A program made the position numbers and the translations under genes. A stretch of DNA of 64,000 nucleotides from Mesorhizobium sp. NZP2077 (lineage in GTDB: Bacteria; Pseudomonadota; Alphaproteobacteria; Rhizobiales; Rhizobiaceae). Location: positions 310,001 to 374,000 of the forward strand of contig NZ_CP051293.1 of assembly GCF_013170805.1 (NCBI RefSeq), read 5' to 3'. The notes under the pieces were generated by a model, which had not been told where the DNA came from, made no database searches, and saw only the letters and a list, made by a program, of their open reading frames with translations. Shown in pieces: positions 9,847-18,376 of the stretch (position 1 is its first letter; each line of letters opens with the position of its first letter).

Positions 9847-10596
9847 CTGATCGACGCATTCCTTTCGGCCTCGGCGGCCGGCATCATCGACCTTCTCTCG
9901 CCCTATCCGCCGGGCTGGGGCGGAACGCTGTTGCTCGGGCTGCTCCATTCGATCGAAATTGCGCTCGGCGCGACCTGCCTTGGTCTCCTGATCGGTACCG
10001 GCGGCGCCTACGGCAAGCTCTATGGTGGCCCGGTGGTGCGCGATCTGCTGGCCGTCTACACCACCATCGTGCGCGCCGTCCCCGAACTGGTGCTGATCCT
10101 GCTGCTCTATTATGCCGGAACCGACCTGATCAACCAGGCGCTGGCGGCAATGGGCTATCAGCGCGTCGACATCAGTGGCCTTGCCGCCGGCATCGCCGTG
10201 CTCGGCTTCGTCCAGGGTGCCTATTCGACCGAGGTGATACGCGGCGCGATCCTCGCTATTCCACAAGGGCAAATCGAAGCCGCCCGCGCCTATGGAATGT
10301 CGCCGGGCCTGATGCTGCGGCGCATAACACTGCCGGCCATGCTGCCGTTTGCCATACCGGGCCTTGCCAATCTCTGGCTCATCGCTACCAAGGACACCGC
10401 CCTGCTGGCGGTCGTCGGGTTCTACGAACTGGCGCTGGCAACGCGGCAGGCCGCGGGTGTCACCAAAGCCTATTTCACCTTCTTTTTTGCAGCAGCCGTT
10501 CTCTACCTGCTGCTGTCGCTGGTGTCCAATTTCCTTATCGGCCGCGTCGAGGCATGGTCGCGGCGGGGCATGCCTTCGCTCAAGGAAGCGCGCTGA
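9847..10596 (+). CDS. Polar amino-acid ABC transporter permease (HisQ type), probable CTG start
   Basis: Inner-membrane permease, about 249 residues with five or six predicted helices. The EAA loop is clear (GAILAIPQGQIEAARAYGMSPGLMLRRITLP). The first ATG/GTG/TTG in frame after the stop at 9802 is TTG 9931, which falls inside the first transmembrane region and would remove the conserved LLSPYPPGWGGTLL segment. The only plausible earlier start is CTG at 9847, five bases after GGGGG. Its stop overlaps the start of the next permease (TGATG at 10594-10598). Function is certain, start codon less so. Confidence 0.9.
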   Translation: MIDAFLSASAAGIIDLLSPYPPGWGGTLLLGLLHSIEIALGATCLGLLIGTGGAYGKLYGGPVVRDLLAVYTTIVRAVPELVLILLLYYAGTDLINQALAAMGYQRVDISGLAAGIAVLGFVQGAYSTEVIRGAILAIPQGQIEAARAYGMSPGLMLRRITLPAMLPFAIPGLANLWLIATKDTALLAVVGFYELALATRQAAGVTKAYFTFFFAAAVLYLLLSLVSNFLIGRVEAWSRRGMPSLKEAR

Positions 10597-11405
10597 TGGC
10601 CAACGAGGCGGCCATCATCAATGTCGTCGCGCGAACGTCGCTGTGGCTGCAGCCGCACCGGATCGTGCTGATCCTGATCGCGCTGGGGCTGGTTCTGGGC
10701 GCCATATTCTTCATGCGCTGGGACTGGTTGCCGCAATATTACGAGATGGGTCTCCTCGGCATCTGGCGCTCAATATGGATCCTGGCCGTCACCTGCGTGC
10801 TGGGTTTCCTGCTCGCCGTGCCGCTCGGGCTGGCGCAGGCCACTGGCTCCTTCTGGTTCGCCGCACCGGCCAAGGTCTTCTGCACCGTTATCCGGGGCAC
10901 GCCGCTGCTGATCCAGCTATGGCTGCTCTATTACGGCCTGGGTTCGCTGTTTCCGCAATATCCGTGGATCCGTGAATCCTGGATGTGGCCGTATCTGCGG
11001 CAAGCCTGGCCCTACGGTGTACTGGCATTGACCTTGTCCTTCGCCGGTTACGAGGGCGAGGTGATGCGCGGTGCCTTTGCCGGCGTGCCAAAGGGACAGC
11101 TGGAGGCAGCGCGCGCCTTTGGCATGAGCCGCTGGAAAATCTTCCGGCGCATATGGCTGCCGCAAGCCTTCTACAGGGCGCTGCCGACGCTGACCGGCGA
11201 GACGGTGCTGCAGCTGAAATCGACACCGCTGGTGGCGACGATCAGCGTCATCGACATCTTCGCCGTCGCGGGCAAGGTGCGGCAGGACACCTACCTCACC
11301 TATGAACCCCTGCTGCTGCTGGCGCTGATCTACATGACGATCACCGGTATCCTGGTCTTCGCCTTCAGCAGGATCGAGGCGCGGATCCCGAACAAGATCG
11401 GCTAG
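10596..11405 (+). CDS. Polar amino-acid ABC transporter permease (HisM type)
   Basis: Second permease of the importer, 269 residues. An N-terminal hydrophobic helix follows a short cytoplasmic start, then the transport domain with the EAA loop (GAFAGVPKGQLEAARAFGMSRWKIFRRIWLPQ). The ATG at 10596 shares one base with the stop of the upstream permease, so the two are translationally coupled; the pair forms the heterodimeric membrane channel served by the ATPase and receptor encoded just upstream. Confidence 0.93.
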   Translation: MANEAAIINVVARTSLWLQPHRIVLILIALGLVLGAIFFMRWDWLPQYYEMGLLGIWRSIWILAVTCVLGFLLAVPLGLAQATGSFWFAAPAKVFCTVIRGTPLLIQLWLLYYGLGSLFPQYPWIRESWMWPYLRQAWPYGVLALTLSFAGYEGEVMRGAFAGVPKGQLEAARAFGMSRWKIFRRIWLPQAFYRALPTLTGETVLQLKSTPLVATISVIDIFAVAGKVRQDTYLTYEPLLLLALIYMTITGILVFAFSRIEARIPNKIG

Positions 11406-11570
11406 AGCTTTGCCTGGAATTACCCAGGAGCCGCCAGGCCTCGTACCGCGGACTTGCAACGGCGGACGTGTGCGCCGTTTTTCTTGCAGTCGCGGACGAT
11501 TTTCAACACAAACGCCGCCTCATGTGCTGTTAGACCCAACCAACCAAATTACAGCAATCGCAGGACGGCC

Positions 11571-12575
11571 ATGATGCAACTCAGTCTCGACCAGGCAAGA
11601 GGACTGTGCCGGATGGCGGCACTCGGCGCCGGCGCCAATGAGGAAGCGGCGCAATCGCTGACCGCCTCGATCATAGCAGCCGAGGCGGAAGGGCTTTCGA
11701 CCGTCGGGCTGTCGCATTTCATCGATTATCTCGAAGCCCTGGAGGCCAGGCGCATCGACGGCAATGCCGATCCGGTGATCACAAGGCCGGCGCTGGCCGT
11801 CTATCTATCCGACGCACGCGGCGGCTTGGCGCATACCGGCTTCGACCGGACGATCGACGACCTTGCCAAGGCGGCAAAGCTGTTTGGCGTCGCCATCTTC
11901 TCGCAGAAGAACGCCTATACGTGCGGCGCGCTCGGCTATTTCACCGGAAGGCTGGCGGCACAGGGGCTGGTATCGTTCGCCGCCACCAACGGTCCGGCCG
12001 TTCTTGCCGGCTCGGGCTCGGTCAAGCCGGTCTATTGCACCAACCCGATGTCGTTCGCGGCCCCCGCCGCCGATGGCGCGCCGCTGGTCATCGATCAGTC
12101 GTCGAGCGCCACCGCCTTCGTCAACATCCGCAAGGCGGCCGAGGACGGCAAGAAAATCCCCGAGGGCTGGGCGCTGGACGCCAGCGGCAACCCGACCACC
12201 GATCCGGCCGCCGCCATGAAAGGCGCCATGCTTGCCTTTGGCGGCCAGCGCGGCGCCAACATCGCACTGATGGTCGAAGTGCTGGCGGCCGGCCTGTCGG
12301 GCGCCAACTGGTCGCTCGACGCGCCATGGTTCAGCGGCGGCCCCGAGAGCCCCGGAACCGGCCTGTTTGTCCTTGCCGTCGAGCCCAAGCTGCTCGATCC
12401 GGATTTCGAACAGCGGATGAAGGACCAGCTCGACCGTTTGCGCCGCCGCTATGGCGTGCATGTGCCGGGCCGGGCTCGGGCGGAAGCCGCCGAGAAGGCG
12501 CAGGCACGCGGCATCACCGCGCCCAAGGCTGTGGTGCAGCGTATTTCCGAATTCGCCGAGCGCTATTCCGCCTGA
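11571..12575 (+). CDS. Ldh/DpkA-family NAD(P)-dependent oxidoreductase
   Basis: A 334-residue member of the malate/L-lactate dehydrogenase-like family, whose members reduce 2-oxo acids or cyclic imino acids such as delta1-pyrroline-2-carboxylate. Characteristic stretches are EAEGLSTVGLSHFIDYLEALEA, AIFSQKNAYTCGALGYFTGRLA and NPMSFAAPAADGAPLVIDQSSS. ATG 11571 (tandem ATG at 11574) follows AGGA with normal spacing. It lies 165 bp after the transporter permeases in the same direction, so it may use the product of the imported compound. An imine reductase role would fit the guanidino/arginine context but is inference; a plain hydroxyacid dehydrogenase is equally possible from sequence alone. Confidence 0.82.
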   Translation: MMQLSLDQARGLCRMAALGAGANEEAAQSLTASIIAAEAEGLSTVGLSHFIDYLEALEARRIDGNADPVITRPALAVYLSDARGGLAHTGFDRTIDDLAKAAKLFGVAIFSQKNAYTCGALGYFTGRLAAQGLVSFAATNGPAVLAGSGSVKPVYCTNPMSFAAPAADGAPLVIDQSSSATAFVNIRKAAEDGKKIPEGWALDASGNPTTDPAAAMKGAMLAFGGQRGANIALMVEVLAAGLSGANWSLDAPWFSGGPESPGTGLFVLAVEPKLLDPDFEQRMKDQLDRLRRRYGVHVPGRARAEAAEKAQARGITAPKAVVQRISEFAERYSA

Positions 12576-12626
12576 AATCCAGCGAACGAACATCCGGGCG
12601 GTGCTGTGCCTTTGCGACAGTGCCGT

Positions 12627-13772
12627 TCACCGGCCAGTCCGCGGATATTCGAGCTGCATGGCCACGAAATCGGTGGTGCGCGTACCATAGCGAGCTGAAA
12701 TATCTTGAAGAGCCTGGTCCAGCGCCTTCGCCGGCCGCGGGTCGACCATGACCGGCACCAGCCGCTGCGCCGGCCAGTCGGTGGCGATCTGATCGGGCAA
12801 GATACGGAGCCCGTCGCCGCTGACGACTGAGCCTTCCCTGCCCGCGAATGTGACCGCACCGGAGCGATAGGTGCGGGACCAGGCGTCGGCGACCAGTGCC
12901 AGCGACACTTCATCCATGCCTGGTGTCAGCCGGATACCGAGCTGTTCGTGATCGAGGAAAGCGAGCGTGTTGCCGATCGCCGTCAGTGCGAAGGAGCGGG
13001 TGAACTTGAAGGCGCTGCTGTCATGTCGCGCATCCCATTGTGCCAAGCCCAGATCGCGACTGACGGCTTCGGCCTTGTCCCGGCCGGCAATAGCCTCGAT
13101 CAGGGTCAGCATCATCGGCATCGAGGCGGTGATCCCGGTGGTCGTTGCAACACCCCGATCGACGACGAAGCGGCGGTCGGCGACATAGCGGATCGTCGGA
13201 TGTTCTTCGCTGAGCTCGCTGAGGGAATACCAATGTGTCGTCGCCCGCTTGCCGTCCAGCAGCCCGCTGGCGCCGACCACCTTGGCACCGGCGCAGATGC
13301 CGATCACCGTAGCGCCCTTGGTCGCCTGGCCTCTGATCCATTTCAGCACGCCGGCGTCATCGTCGCGCATCATGGCCGGAACGATGACGTAGTCGGCGCC
13401 GTCGGGGTGCCCGGCGTCGAACGCTGCCGTCGTCGCATCGGGCTCAATCTGCAAAGCCGGATGCAATTTCATCGGTCCAGGCAGCGTTGCGAGCGCTACG
13501 ACATCGGCGACATCGGCGCGCCGCAAGATGCCGTAAGGCATGAGATAATCGGTGGTTTCGGTGCCGTCATTGATGCCGATGATCGCGATCAAGGGGCGCT
13601 GGCGCTTCGGCGGCTTCAATGCCGCGAGCGTTGCCTCAGCCTCCTTGGCATCGATTGCCGGCTGAGCGGCGGCCAGGGCTCCCGCCGGCAGCGACAGCAG
13701 CCATGCGCCACCCACCGCGAGGAGGATCAGCACGACGCCCAGACCACTCCACAGCATGATACGCAAATTCAT
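12627..13772 (-). CDS. Membrane-anchored DJ-1/PfpI-family protein
   Basis: A 381-residue protein with an N-terminal uncleaved-looking membrane helix or signal (MLWSGLGVVLILLAVGGAWLL) and a DJ-1/PfpI glutamine-amidotransferase-like domain holding the nucleophile elbow GICAGAKV followed by GLLDGKRATTHW, as seen in the ligand domains of GlxA-type regulators. It lacks an AraC helix-turn-helix, so it is not itself a regulator. A second, degenerate domain fills the C-terminal half. It is divergent from a broken GlxA-type gene 88 bp away, and the two probably formed a regulator-target pair. Enzymatic activity unknown. Confidence 0.78.
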   Translation of the reverse strand: MNLRIMLWSGLGVVLILLAVGGAWLLSLPAGALAAAQPAIDAKEAEATLAALKPPKRQRPLIAIIGINDGTETTDYLMPYGILRRADVADVVALATLPGPMKLHPALQIEPDATTAAFDAGHPDGADYVIVPAMMRDDDAGVLKWIRGQATKGATVIGICAGAKVVGASGLLDGKRATTHWYSLSELSEEHPTIRYVADRRFVVDRGVATTTGITASMPMMLTLIEAIAGRDKAEAVSRDLGLAQWDARHDSSAFKFTRSFALTAIGNTLAFLDHEQLGIRLTPGMDEVSLALVADAWSRTYRSGAVTFAGREGSVVSGDGLRILPDQIATDWPAQRLVPVMVDPRPAKALDQALQDISARYGTRTTDFVAMQLEYPRTGR

Positions 13773-13860
13773 GGCTCAGTCCTCCGGATTAAGGCGCTTG
13801 ACCATCAACCTAGCTCCACTAAGGCTTGTCTGAAATGACGTATATCGGGCAAAAACTGCC

Positions 13861-14816
13861 ATGAGCCGTAATGTCGGAATCATCATCCACCCCGGCTTCC
13901 AATTGTTGGATGCGGCTGGCCCGGCGGCGGTCTTTGAGCTGGCGGAACATTTCAGCCCCGGAAGCTACACGCTCGAAATGCTGGCGCCCGGTGGCGGCGA
14001 GATGAGAGTTCGTCCGGCATGCGGCTTACAGCCCGGTCCTTGTTGATGGATGAGCAGCTGGACACGGCAATCATCTCCGGCGGCGAAATCATTCGCTCGA
14101 TGGCTGCGGCGCAGGAGATCGTCACCTGGCTCCAGCGTGCGGGCGTGCGGCGAACGGCGAGCGTGTGCACAGGCGCGTATCTGCTGGCAGAGGCGGGACT
14201 TCTCGATGGTAGGCGAGCCACAACCCATTGGTGGAGCACGCACGACTTCGCGCGCCGCTATCCGAAGGTGAAAGTCTATGCGGAGCGCATCTTCATCAGG
14301 GACGGCAGCACTTGGACCTCGGCTGGAATTTCGGCCGGCATCGACCTGGCGCTGGCACTCATCGAAGATGATCTTGGTCCGACCGTAGCGCGTCGGGTTG
14401 CACAGCAGCTTGTCGTTCATCAACGCCGCCCGGGAGGCCAGTCGCAATTCTCCGCGCTTGTCGAACTCGGCGGACGGACCGGCCGCTTTGTCGAGCTGAT
14501 CGAATGGATGCGCACCGCGCTGGCGCAACCATTGACCGTGGAGCGCCTTGCCGATCGCGCCGCCATGAGCCCGCGGCATTTTGCGCGCGCCTTCCTGGCA
14601 GAGACCGGCACCACGCCGGCCAAGGCCGTTGAACGGCTTCGCCTGGAGACCGCGCGGATTGCGGTGGAGACCAGCAACGCGCCGCTAGATCGCATCGCGG
14701 AGGACTGCGGCTTCGGTGACGCCGGGCGCATGCGCCGGGCTTTCCTGAGAAGCTTCGGCCAGCCACCGCAGGCACTCAGACGCGCGGGTGCCGTTTTCCG
14801 CTACGATGGCCGGTGA
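13861..14816 (+). pseudogene. GlxA-type AraC-family regulator with an internal frameshift
   Basis: The 5' part from ATG 13861 encodes the start of a DJ-1-like sensor domain (NVGIIIHPGFQLLDAAGPAAVFE) but runs into a stop at 14044-14046. From about 14000 the next frame continues the same family without a gap (SSSGMRLTARSLL, SVCTGAYLLAEAGLLDGRRATTHWW) through two AraC-type helix-turn-helix motifs (LTVERLADRAAMSPRHFARAF and IAEDCGFGDAGRMRRAF). A one-base deletion (or two-base insertion) near 13995-14015 explains the break. The downstream part has its own possible start at 14019, so a truncated regulator could still be made. A sequencing error is the main alternative to a real mutation. Confidence 0.8.
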
Positions 14817-15061
14817 GTTCGTCCAACGCAATCACCTCGACCCAGCATCCAGAACCAATGGTCCAGCGGTGCGATTTTTTCCGCGCCTCGGTGAACCTTC
14901 CCGCGCGTCACGACGACGAATATCTGTCCGGGTCGGGTTTGCCCGGTCGGTGTCTTCTGTCGGATGCGTCCAGGGCTGGGGCGGGCGTCTCACGCCACGC
15001 TGATACCGTCTCAGGTCAGGCCGTCTCGTTGGACCCTGGTTTCGGCATGAACCTCACCCGG

Positions 15062-15085
15062 AAAACCCCGCTTCGGCGGGGTTTT
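15062..15085 (+). terminator. Intrinsic terminator
   Basis: AAAACCCCGC, loop TTCG, GCGGGGTTTT: a perfect 10-bp stem with flanking A and T tracts, some 245 bp after the broken regulator gene. It insulates the doxX promoter from upstream transcription. Confidence 0.88.
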
Positions 15086-15125
15086 CTGCGTTTCGTCCTG
15101 TGAACGCAATAAACATGATAATGAT

Positions 15126-15144
15126 AGTTAACTTTTGTTAACTT
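15126..15144. promoter_or_regulatory. Palindromic GTTAAC repeat upstream of doxX (candidate operator)
   Basis: AGTTAAC-TTTT-GTTAACT forms a near-perfect inverted repeat 58 bp before the DoxX start, in an A/T-rich stretch that also offers a CTTGAC -35-like element at 15142-15147. Spacing and symmetry suit a dimeric MarR- or HxlR-type repressor; which regulator binds is unknown. Confidence 0.4.
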
Positions 15145-15201
15145 GACTTGATGGGAGCCATCGGGCGTTTGCGAGGGGTCATCACAACAACAGGAGCTAC
15201 G

Positions 15202-15654
15202 ATGTCCGTAACCACCGACGCTTCCCGCGGCAGACTGATCATTCCGGCGCTTGGCCGCCTGTGTTCGTCGCTGCACGATGCCGGCGAAACTGTGCTGCGC
15301 GTCGTGGCCGGCGCGTTGCTCACCGTCCATGGCTCGCAGAAGATCACCAATCCTTTCGGCGCCGCCGAGATGGTCGAAGGCCTCGGCTTCTATCCCGGCG
15401 CCTTCTGGTCGCTGCTTCTGGCCTGCACTGAGTTTTTCGGCGGCATCCTGATCGCCATCGGGTTTTTGACGCGCCCGGCCGCTTTTGCCGGCCTGTTCGT
15501 GCTGCTGGTGACGGTCTGGTTCCACTGGGTGACGATGGGCCAGGGTTTTTCAGGGGCCGAAAAGTCGCTTTTGTGGGCGGCGATCCTGCTCTTCTTCGTC
15601 ATTCGCGGCGGCAACCGGCACTCGGTCGACGCCCGCATCGGCAAGGCATTCTAA
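15202..15654 (+). CDS. DoxX-family membrane protein
   Basis: A 150-residue integral membrane protein with four hydrophobic helices after a short polar N-terminus. The family signature is visible as VLRVVAGALLTVHGSQKI and FWSLLLACTEFFGGILIAIGFLTRPAA. ATG 15202 is preceded by AGGAG at the right distance; the upstream in-frame ATG at 15148 lies before this site. DoxX/YphA proteins are linked to redox homeostasis and thiol stress in several bacteria, but the biochemical activity is not established. Likely under control of the palindrome upstream. Confidence 0.88.
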   Translation: MSVTTDASRGRLIIPALGRLCSSLHDAGETVLRVVAGALLTVHGSQKITNPFGAAEMVEGLGFYPGAFWSLLLACTEFFGGILIAIGFLTRPAAFAGLFVLLVTVWFHWVTMGQGFSGAEKSLLWAAILLFFVIRGGNRHSVDARIGKAF

Positions 15655-15765
15655 CAAGCTTTCGAGAGGGGTGGCAGCGACCACGCGTCACCCTTTGCCT
15701 TTGGCGCAAAACCGACTATGAAACGGCTTCAGCCAAGCCATCTGGAATGTGCGCCGGAGCCAGCC

Positions 15766-16743
15766 ATGACCGAAATCCTGCAGACCCCAAAGCTCGTCGT
15801 CGTCTTTGGCGGGTCGGGCTTTGTCGGCCGCCATGTCGTGCGTGCGCTGGCGAAGCGCGGCTACCGCATCCGGGTCGCCTGCCGGCGGCCCGATCTTGCC
15901 GGCCATTTGCAGCCGCTCGGCAATGTCGGCCAGATCCAGCCGGTGCAGGCCAATGTGCGCGTGCGCTGGTCGGTCGACCGTGCCGTGCAAGGCGCCGACC
16001 ATGTCGTCAACCTTGTTGCCATCCTGCATGAGACCGGCCGGCAGAAATTCAACACCGTTCACGAGTTTGGTTCGCGCGCCGTTGCCGAGGCCGCACGCTC
16101 GGTCGGTGCCGGGCTCACCCACATTTCAGCACTTGGCGCCGATGCGGACTCCGAATCGGACTACGCGCGCACCAAGGCGCTTGGCGAGAAGGCCGTGCTG
16201 GAGACGATCGCCGACGCGGTGATTTTCCGGCCGTCGATCAATTTCGGCCCAGAGGACGGCTTCTTCAACCGCTTCGCCAACATGGCGCGCTATTCGCCTG
16301 TGCTGCCGCTGATCGGCGGCGGCCAGACCAAGTTCCAGCCGGTCTATGTCGGCGACGTTGCCGAAGCGGTGGCGCGCTCGGTCGACGGCAAGATCGGTGG
16401 CGGCCAGATCTACGAGCTTGGCGGCCCCAACGTGCTCACCTTCAAGGAGTGCATGCAAGAGCTGCTCACTGTCATCGAGCGCAAGCGCCTGCTGGTTCCG
16501 GTGCCGTGGTGGGTGGCCAACATCCAGGCCTCGATCCTCGGCCTGTTGCCCAATCCGCTACTGACCAAGGACCAGGTGATGCAGCTGCGCGAGCACAACA
16601 TCGTCTCGGAAGCCGCCACCAAGGCCAACCGGACACTCGCCGGGCTTGGCATCCAGCCGCAATCGATCGCGACGATCCTGCCCAGCTACCTCTGGCGCTT
16701 CCGCGCCGCCGGCCAGTTCCAGCAGCGCAAGCCCGCAGCATAA
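15766..16743 (+). CDS. NDUFA9-like NAD(P)-binding protein (atypical SDR)
   Basis: A 325-residue extended/atypical short-chain dehydrogenase of the complex I NDUFA9 subunit group. The Rossmann motif GGSGFVGRHV is near residue 17, RVACRRPDLAGHLQPLGNVGQI follows, and the C-terminal part has QTKFQPVYVGDVAEAV and the GGPNVLTFKE block. It lacks the classic YxxxK with a nearby Ser, consistent with a structural NADPH-binding role rather than catalysis. ATG 15766 (MTEILQTPKLVVVFGG) is chosen over 15718. In alphaproteobacteria such proteins are usually encoded alone, as here. Confidence 0.85.
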   Translation: MTEILQTPKLVVVFGGSGFVGRHVVRALAKRGYRIRVACRRPDLAGHLQPLGNVGQIQPVQANVRVRWSVDRAVQGADHVVNLVAILHETGRQKFNTVHEFGSRAVAEAARSVGAGLTHISALGADADSESDYARTKALGEKAVLETIADAVIFRPSINFGPEDGFFNRFANMARYSPVLPLIGGGQTKFQPVYVGDVAEAVARSVDGKIGGGQIYELGGPNVLTFKECMQELLTVIERKRLLVPVPWWVANIQASILGLLPNPLLTKDQVMQLREHNIVSEAATKANRTLAGLGIQPQSIATILPSYLWRFRAAGQFQQRKPAA

Positions 16744-16798
16744 GCCCCGGGCGCGTTGAGGTCCAGGTCAGGCCGGCATCACCTGAATACCGGCACGC

Positions 16799-18166
16799 CT
16801 AGCGGGGCGTGACCTGCATCGGCAACCCGCCTTGCGGCTGTGTGGTCAGTTTCTGCACCGGCCAGGGCTTCGTGTCAGCGGTCGTGTCGAAGCGGAAGCG
16901 CGACAACAGGATGGCGAGCGCGATGATCGCTTCCTGCATGGCGAAACTCGCCCCGATGCAGACGCGCGGACCCGCACCGAACGGCAGATACTGGAAGCGG
17001 TCGATTTTTTCGCGATTTCCCGGGTGGAAGCGCTCGGGCAGGAAGGCATCGGGCCTGTCCCATAGCTTCCTGTGGCGATGCACGACCCAGGGCATCACCA
17101 GCACGGCCGCGTGCTTGGGGATATAGAGATCCTTCCACATCTCCGGCTCGATCGGTTCGCGGTTGATCGACGGCGCCGGCGGATAGAGCCTGAGCGCCTC
17201 GTCGAAGGCGGCGCGCATCAGCGGCATGGCATCAAGCCACTTCGTCGGATCGGATTCGCGCGCCAGCACCTGGTCGATCTCTTGCTCGACCCGGTTGCGC
17301 TCCCATGGCGATTCGGCGAGGCAATAGAGCGTCCAGCCCAGCGCCCGCGCGGTGGTCTCATGGCCGGCGCCGATGAAGGTGATGATGTTGTCCTCGACTT
17401 CCGCTCGTGTCAGCCCCTCCGGACCCTCGGCCTTGAGCAGCAGCGTCAGGAAATCCTGTGGCACACCATCGGGGTCACGCCTGACCCTCTCTTCGCGCAT
17501 CTTGACCGTATCGGTCACGATCTTGCGGAAATAGGCCATGGTCTTGCGGCCGCGGATGCGGGTGAGCCGCGGCAGCCAGTCGGGCGCGCGCAACAGGTCG
17601 AGCGGATCGACACGGCCCATGGTTTCGAACAGGCGGTCGATTTCATTGGCAAAACTGCCCGGCTCGCCAGCGATCTCGCCAGAGAACAGTGTCTCGGCGA
17701 GGATGTCGTAGGTGAGCAATGTCATGTCATGGGCGATGTCGGATATGCCGCCCTCTTCATAGCGGGTGACGAACTCCTTCGCGCGTTTCAACATCGGCTG
17801 GGCGAAGCCGAAGATGTGGCGCGGCGTGAACACCGGCGCCATCGCCTTGCGGGAGCGCTTCCAGACCTCGCCCTCGGCGGTCAGCAAGCCATCGCGCAGG
17901 ATCGGGCGCAGGATCTTCTGGCGCACCGTCGCCATCTTGTAGTTCTTGGCGTTGTCGACGAGCACATGGCGGATGAGGCCGGGATCGTTGGCGACGATCA
18001 GATGGCCACCAACGCCATTCGCAGAAATCCAGGGCTCGTTATAGGTATGCTCGCCCCACAATTCGAGCGGATTGCGGTAGACGATCCGGATCATCTCCAG
18101 CGTCGAAGGCGGCGTCGTGCGCGGCTTCGGTGCGGGGGGAACAAAGGGGGCGGGCTGAATGTCCAT
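16799..18166 (-). CDS. Cytochrome P450
   Basis: A 455-residue soluble heme monooxygenase. The I-helix oxygen-binding AGHETT, the K-helix ExxR (EALRLYPP) and the heme-ligand loop FGAGPRVCIGASFA with the axial Cys are all intact. The overall pattern (long K'-L segment with PERFHPGNR) resembles bacterial P450s related to eukaryotic microsomal families rather than the P450cam group. ATG 18166 has GGAG six bases upstream; the earlier in-frame start at 18205 is less likely. No ferredoxin or reductase gene lies beside it, but an FMN reductase is divergently encoded. Substrate unknown. Confidence 0.95.
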   Translation of the reverse strand: MDIQPAPFVPPAPKPRTTPPSTLEMIRIVYRNPLELWGEHTYNEPWISANGVGGHLIVANDPGLIRHVLVDNAKNYKMATVRQKILRPILRDGLLTAEGEVWKRSRKAMAPVFTPRHIFGFAQPMLKRAKEFVTRYEEGGISDIAHDMTLLTYDILAETLFSGEIAGEPGSFANEIDRLFETMGRVDPLDLLRAPDWLPRLTRIRGRKTMAYFRKIVTDTVKMREERVRRDPDGVPQDFLTLLLKAEGPEGLTRAEVEDNIITFIGAGHETTARALGWTLYCLAESPWERNRVEQEIDQVLARESDPTKWLDAMPLMRAAFDEALRLYPPAPSINREPIEPEMWKDLYIPKHAAVLVMPWVVHRHRKLWDRPDAFLPERFHPGNREKIDRFQYLPFGAGPRVCIGASFAMQEAIIALAILLSRFRFDTTADTKPWPVQKLTTQPQGGLPMQVTPR

Positions 18167-18334
18167 GAAGTGCTCCGCTGCTCCCATCAATGTAGTGGCT
18201 GGCACCCCGGACGTCCATGTGACCGAACGGCAGACCGAACCACGCTAGCAGGACGCGAAGACAGACAGTCTGTTCATCCGATCGTGACCGCTCCGCCAGG
18301 TGACCCGCCTTGCCCGCCGGGATGCTCTGCCGTA

Positions 18335-18345
18335 GTGACAGTCAC
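18335..18345. promoter_or_regulatory. GTGAC-A-GTCAC palindrome upstream of the FMN reductase
   Basis: A perfect 5-bp inverted repeat around one base, about 30 bp before the TTG start of the reductase and in the P450/reductase intergenic region. It could be a repressor site, but an 11-bp palindrome is short enough to occur by chance. Confidence 0.25.
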
Positions 18346-18376
18346 CAACAGATACCGCCTGACAAAGGAGCCTGCC

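Larger units (their letters stand above)
14817..15201. other. Intergenic region before doxX
   Basis: No convincing gene. Short open frames here have no ribosome site or family resemblance. The region holds an intrinsic terminator (15062-15085) and an A/T-rich promoter zone with a GTTAAC repeat just ahead of the DoxX gene. Confidence 0.6.

Noticed and set aside
14813..15103. 96-codon ORF after the broken regulator
   Set aside because: It runs through the terminator hairpin at 15062-15085, lacks a ribosome site and resembles nothing known.
17072..18376. Long plus-strand open frame continuous with the FMN reductase frame
   Set aside because: It runs antisense to the P450 gene, has shadow-like composition, and a TTG with AAGGAG at 18377 gives the correct reductase N-terminus.
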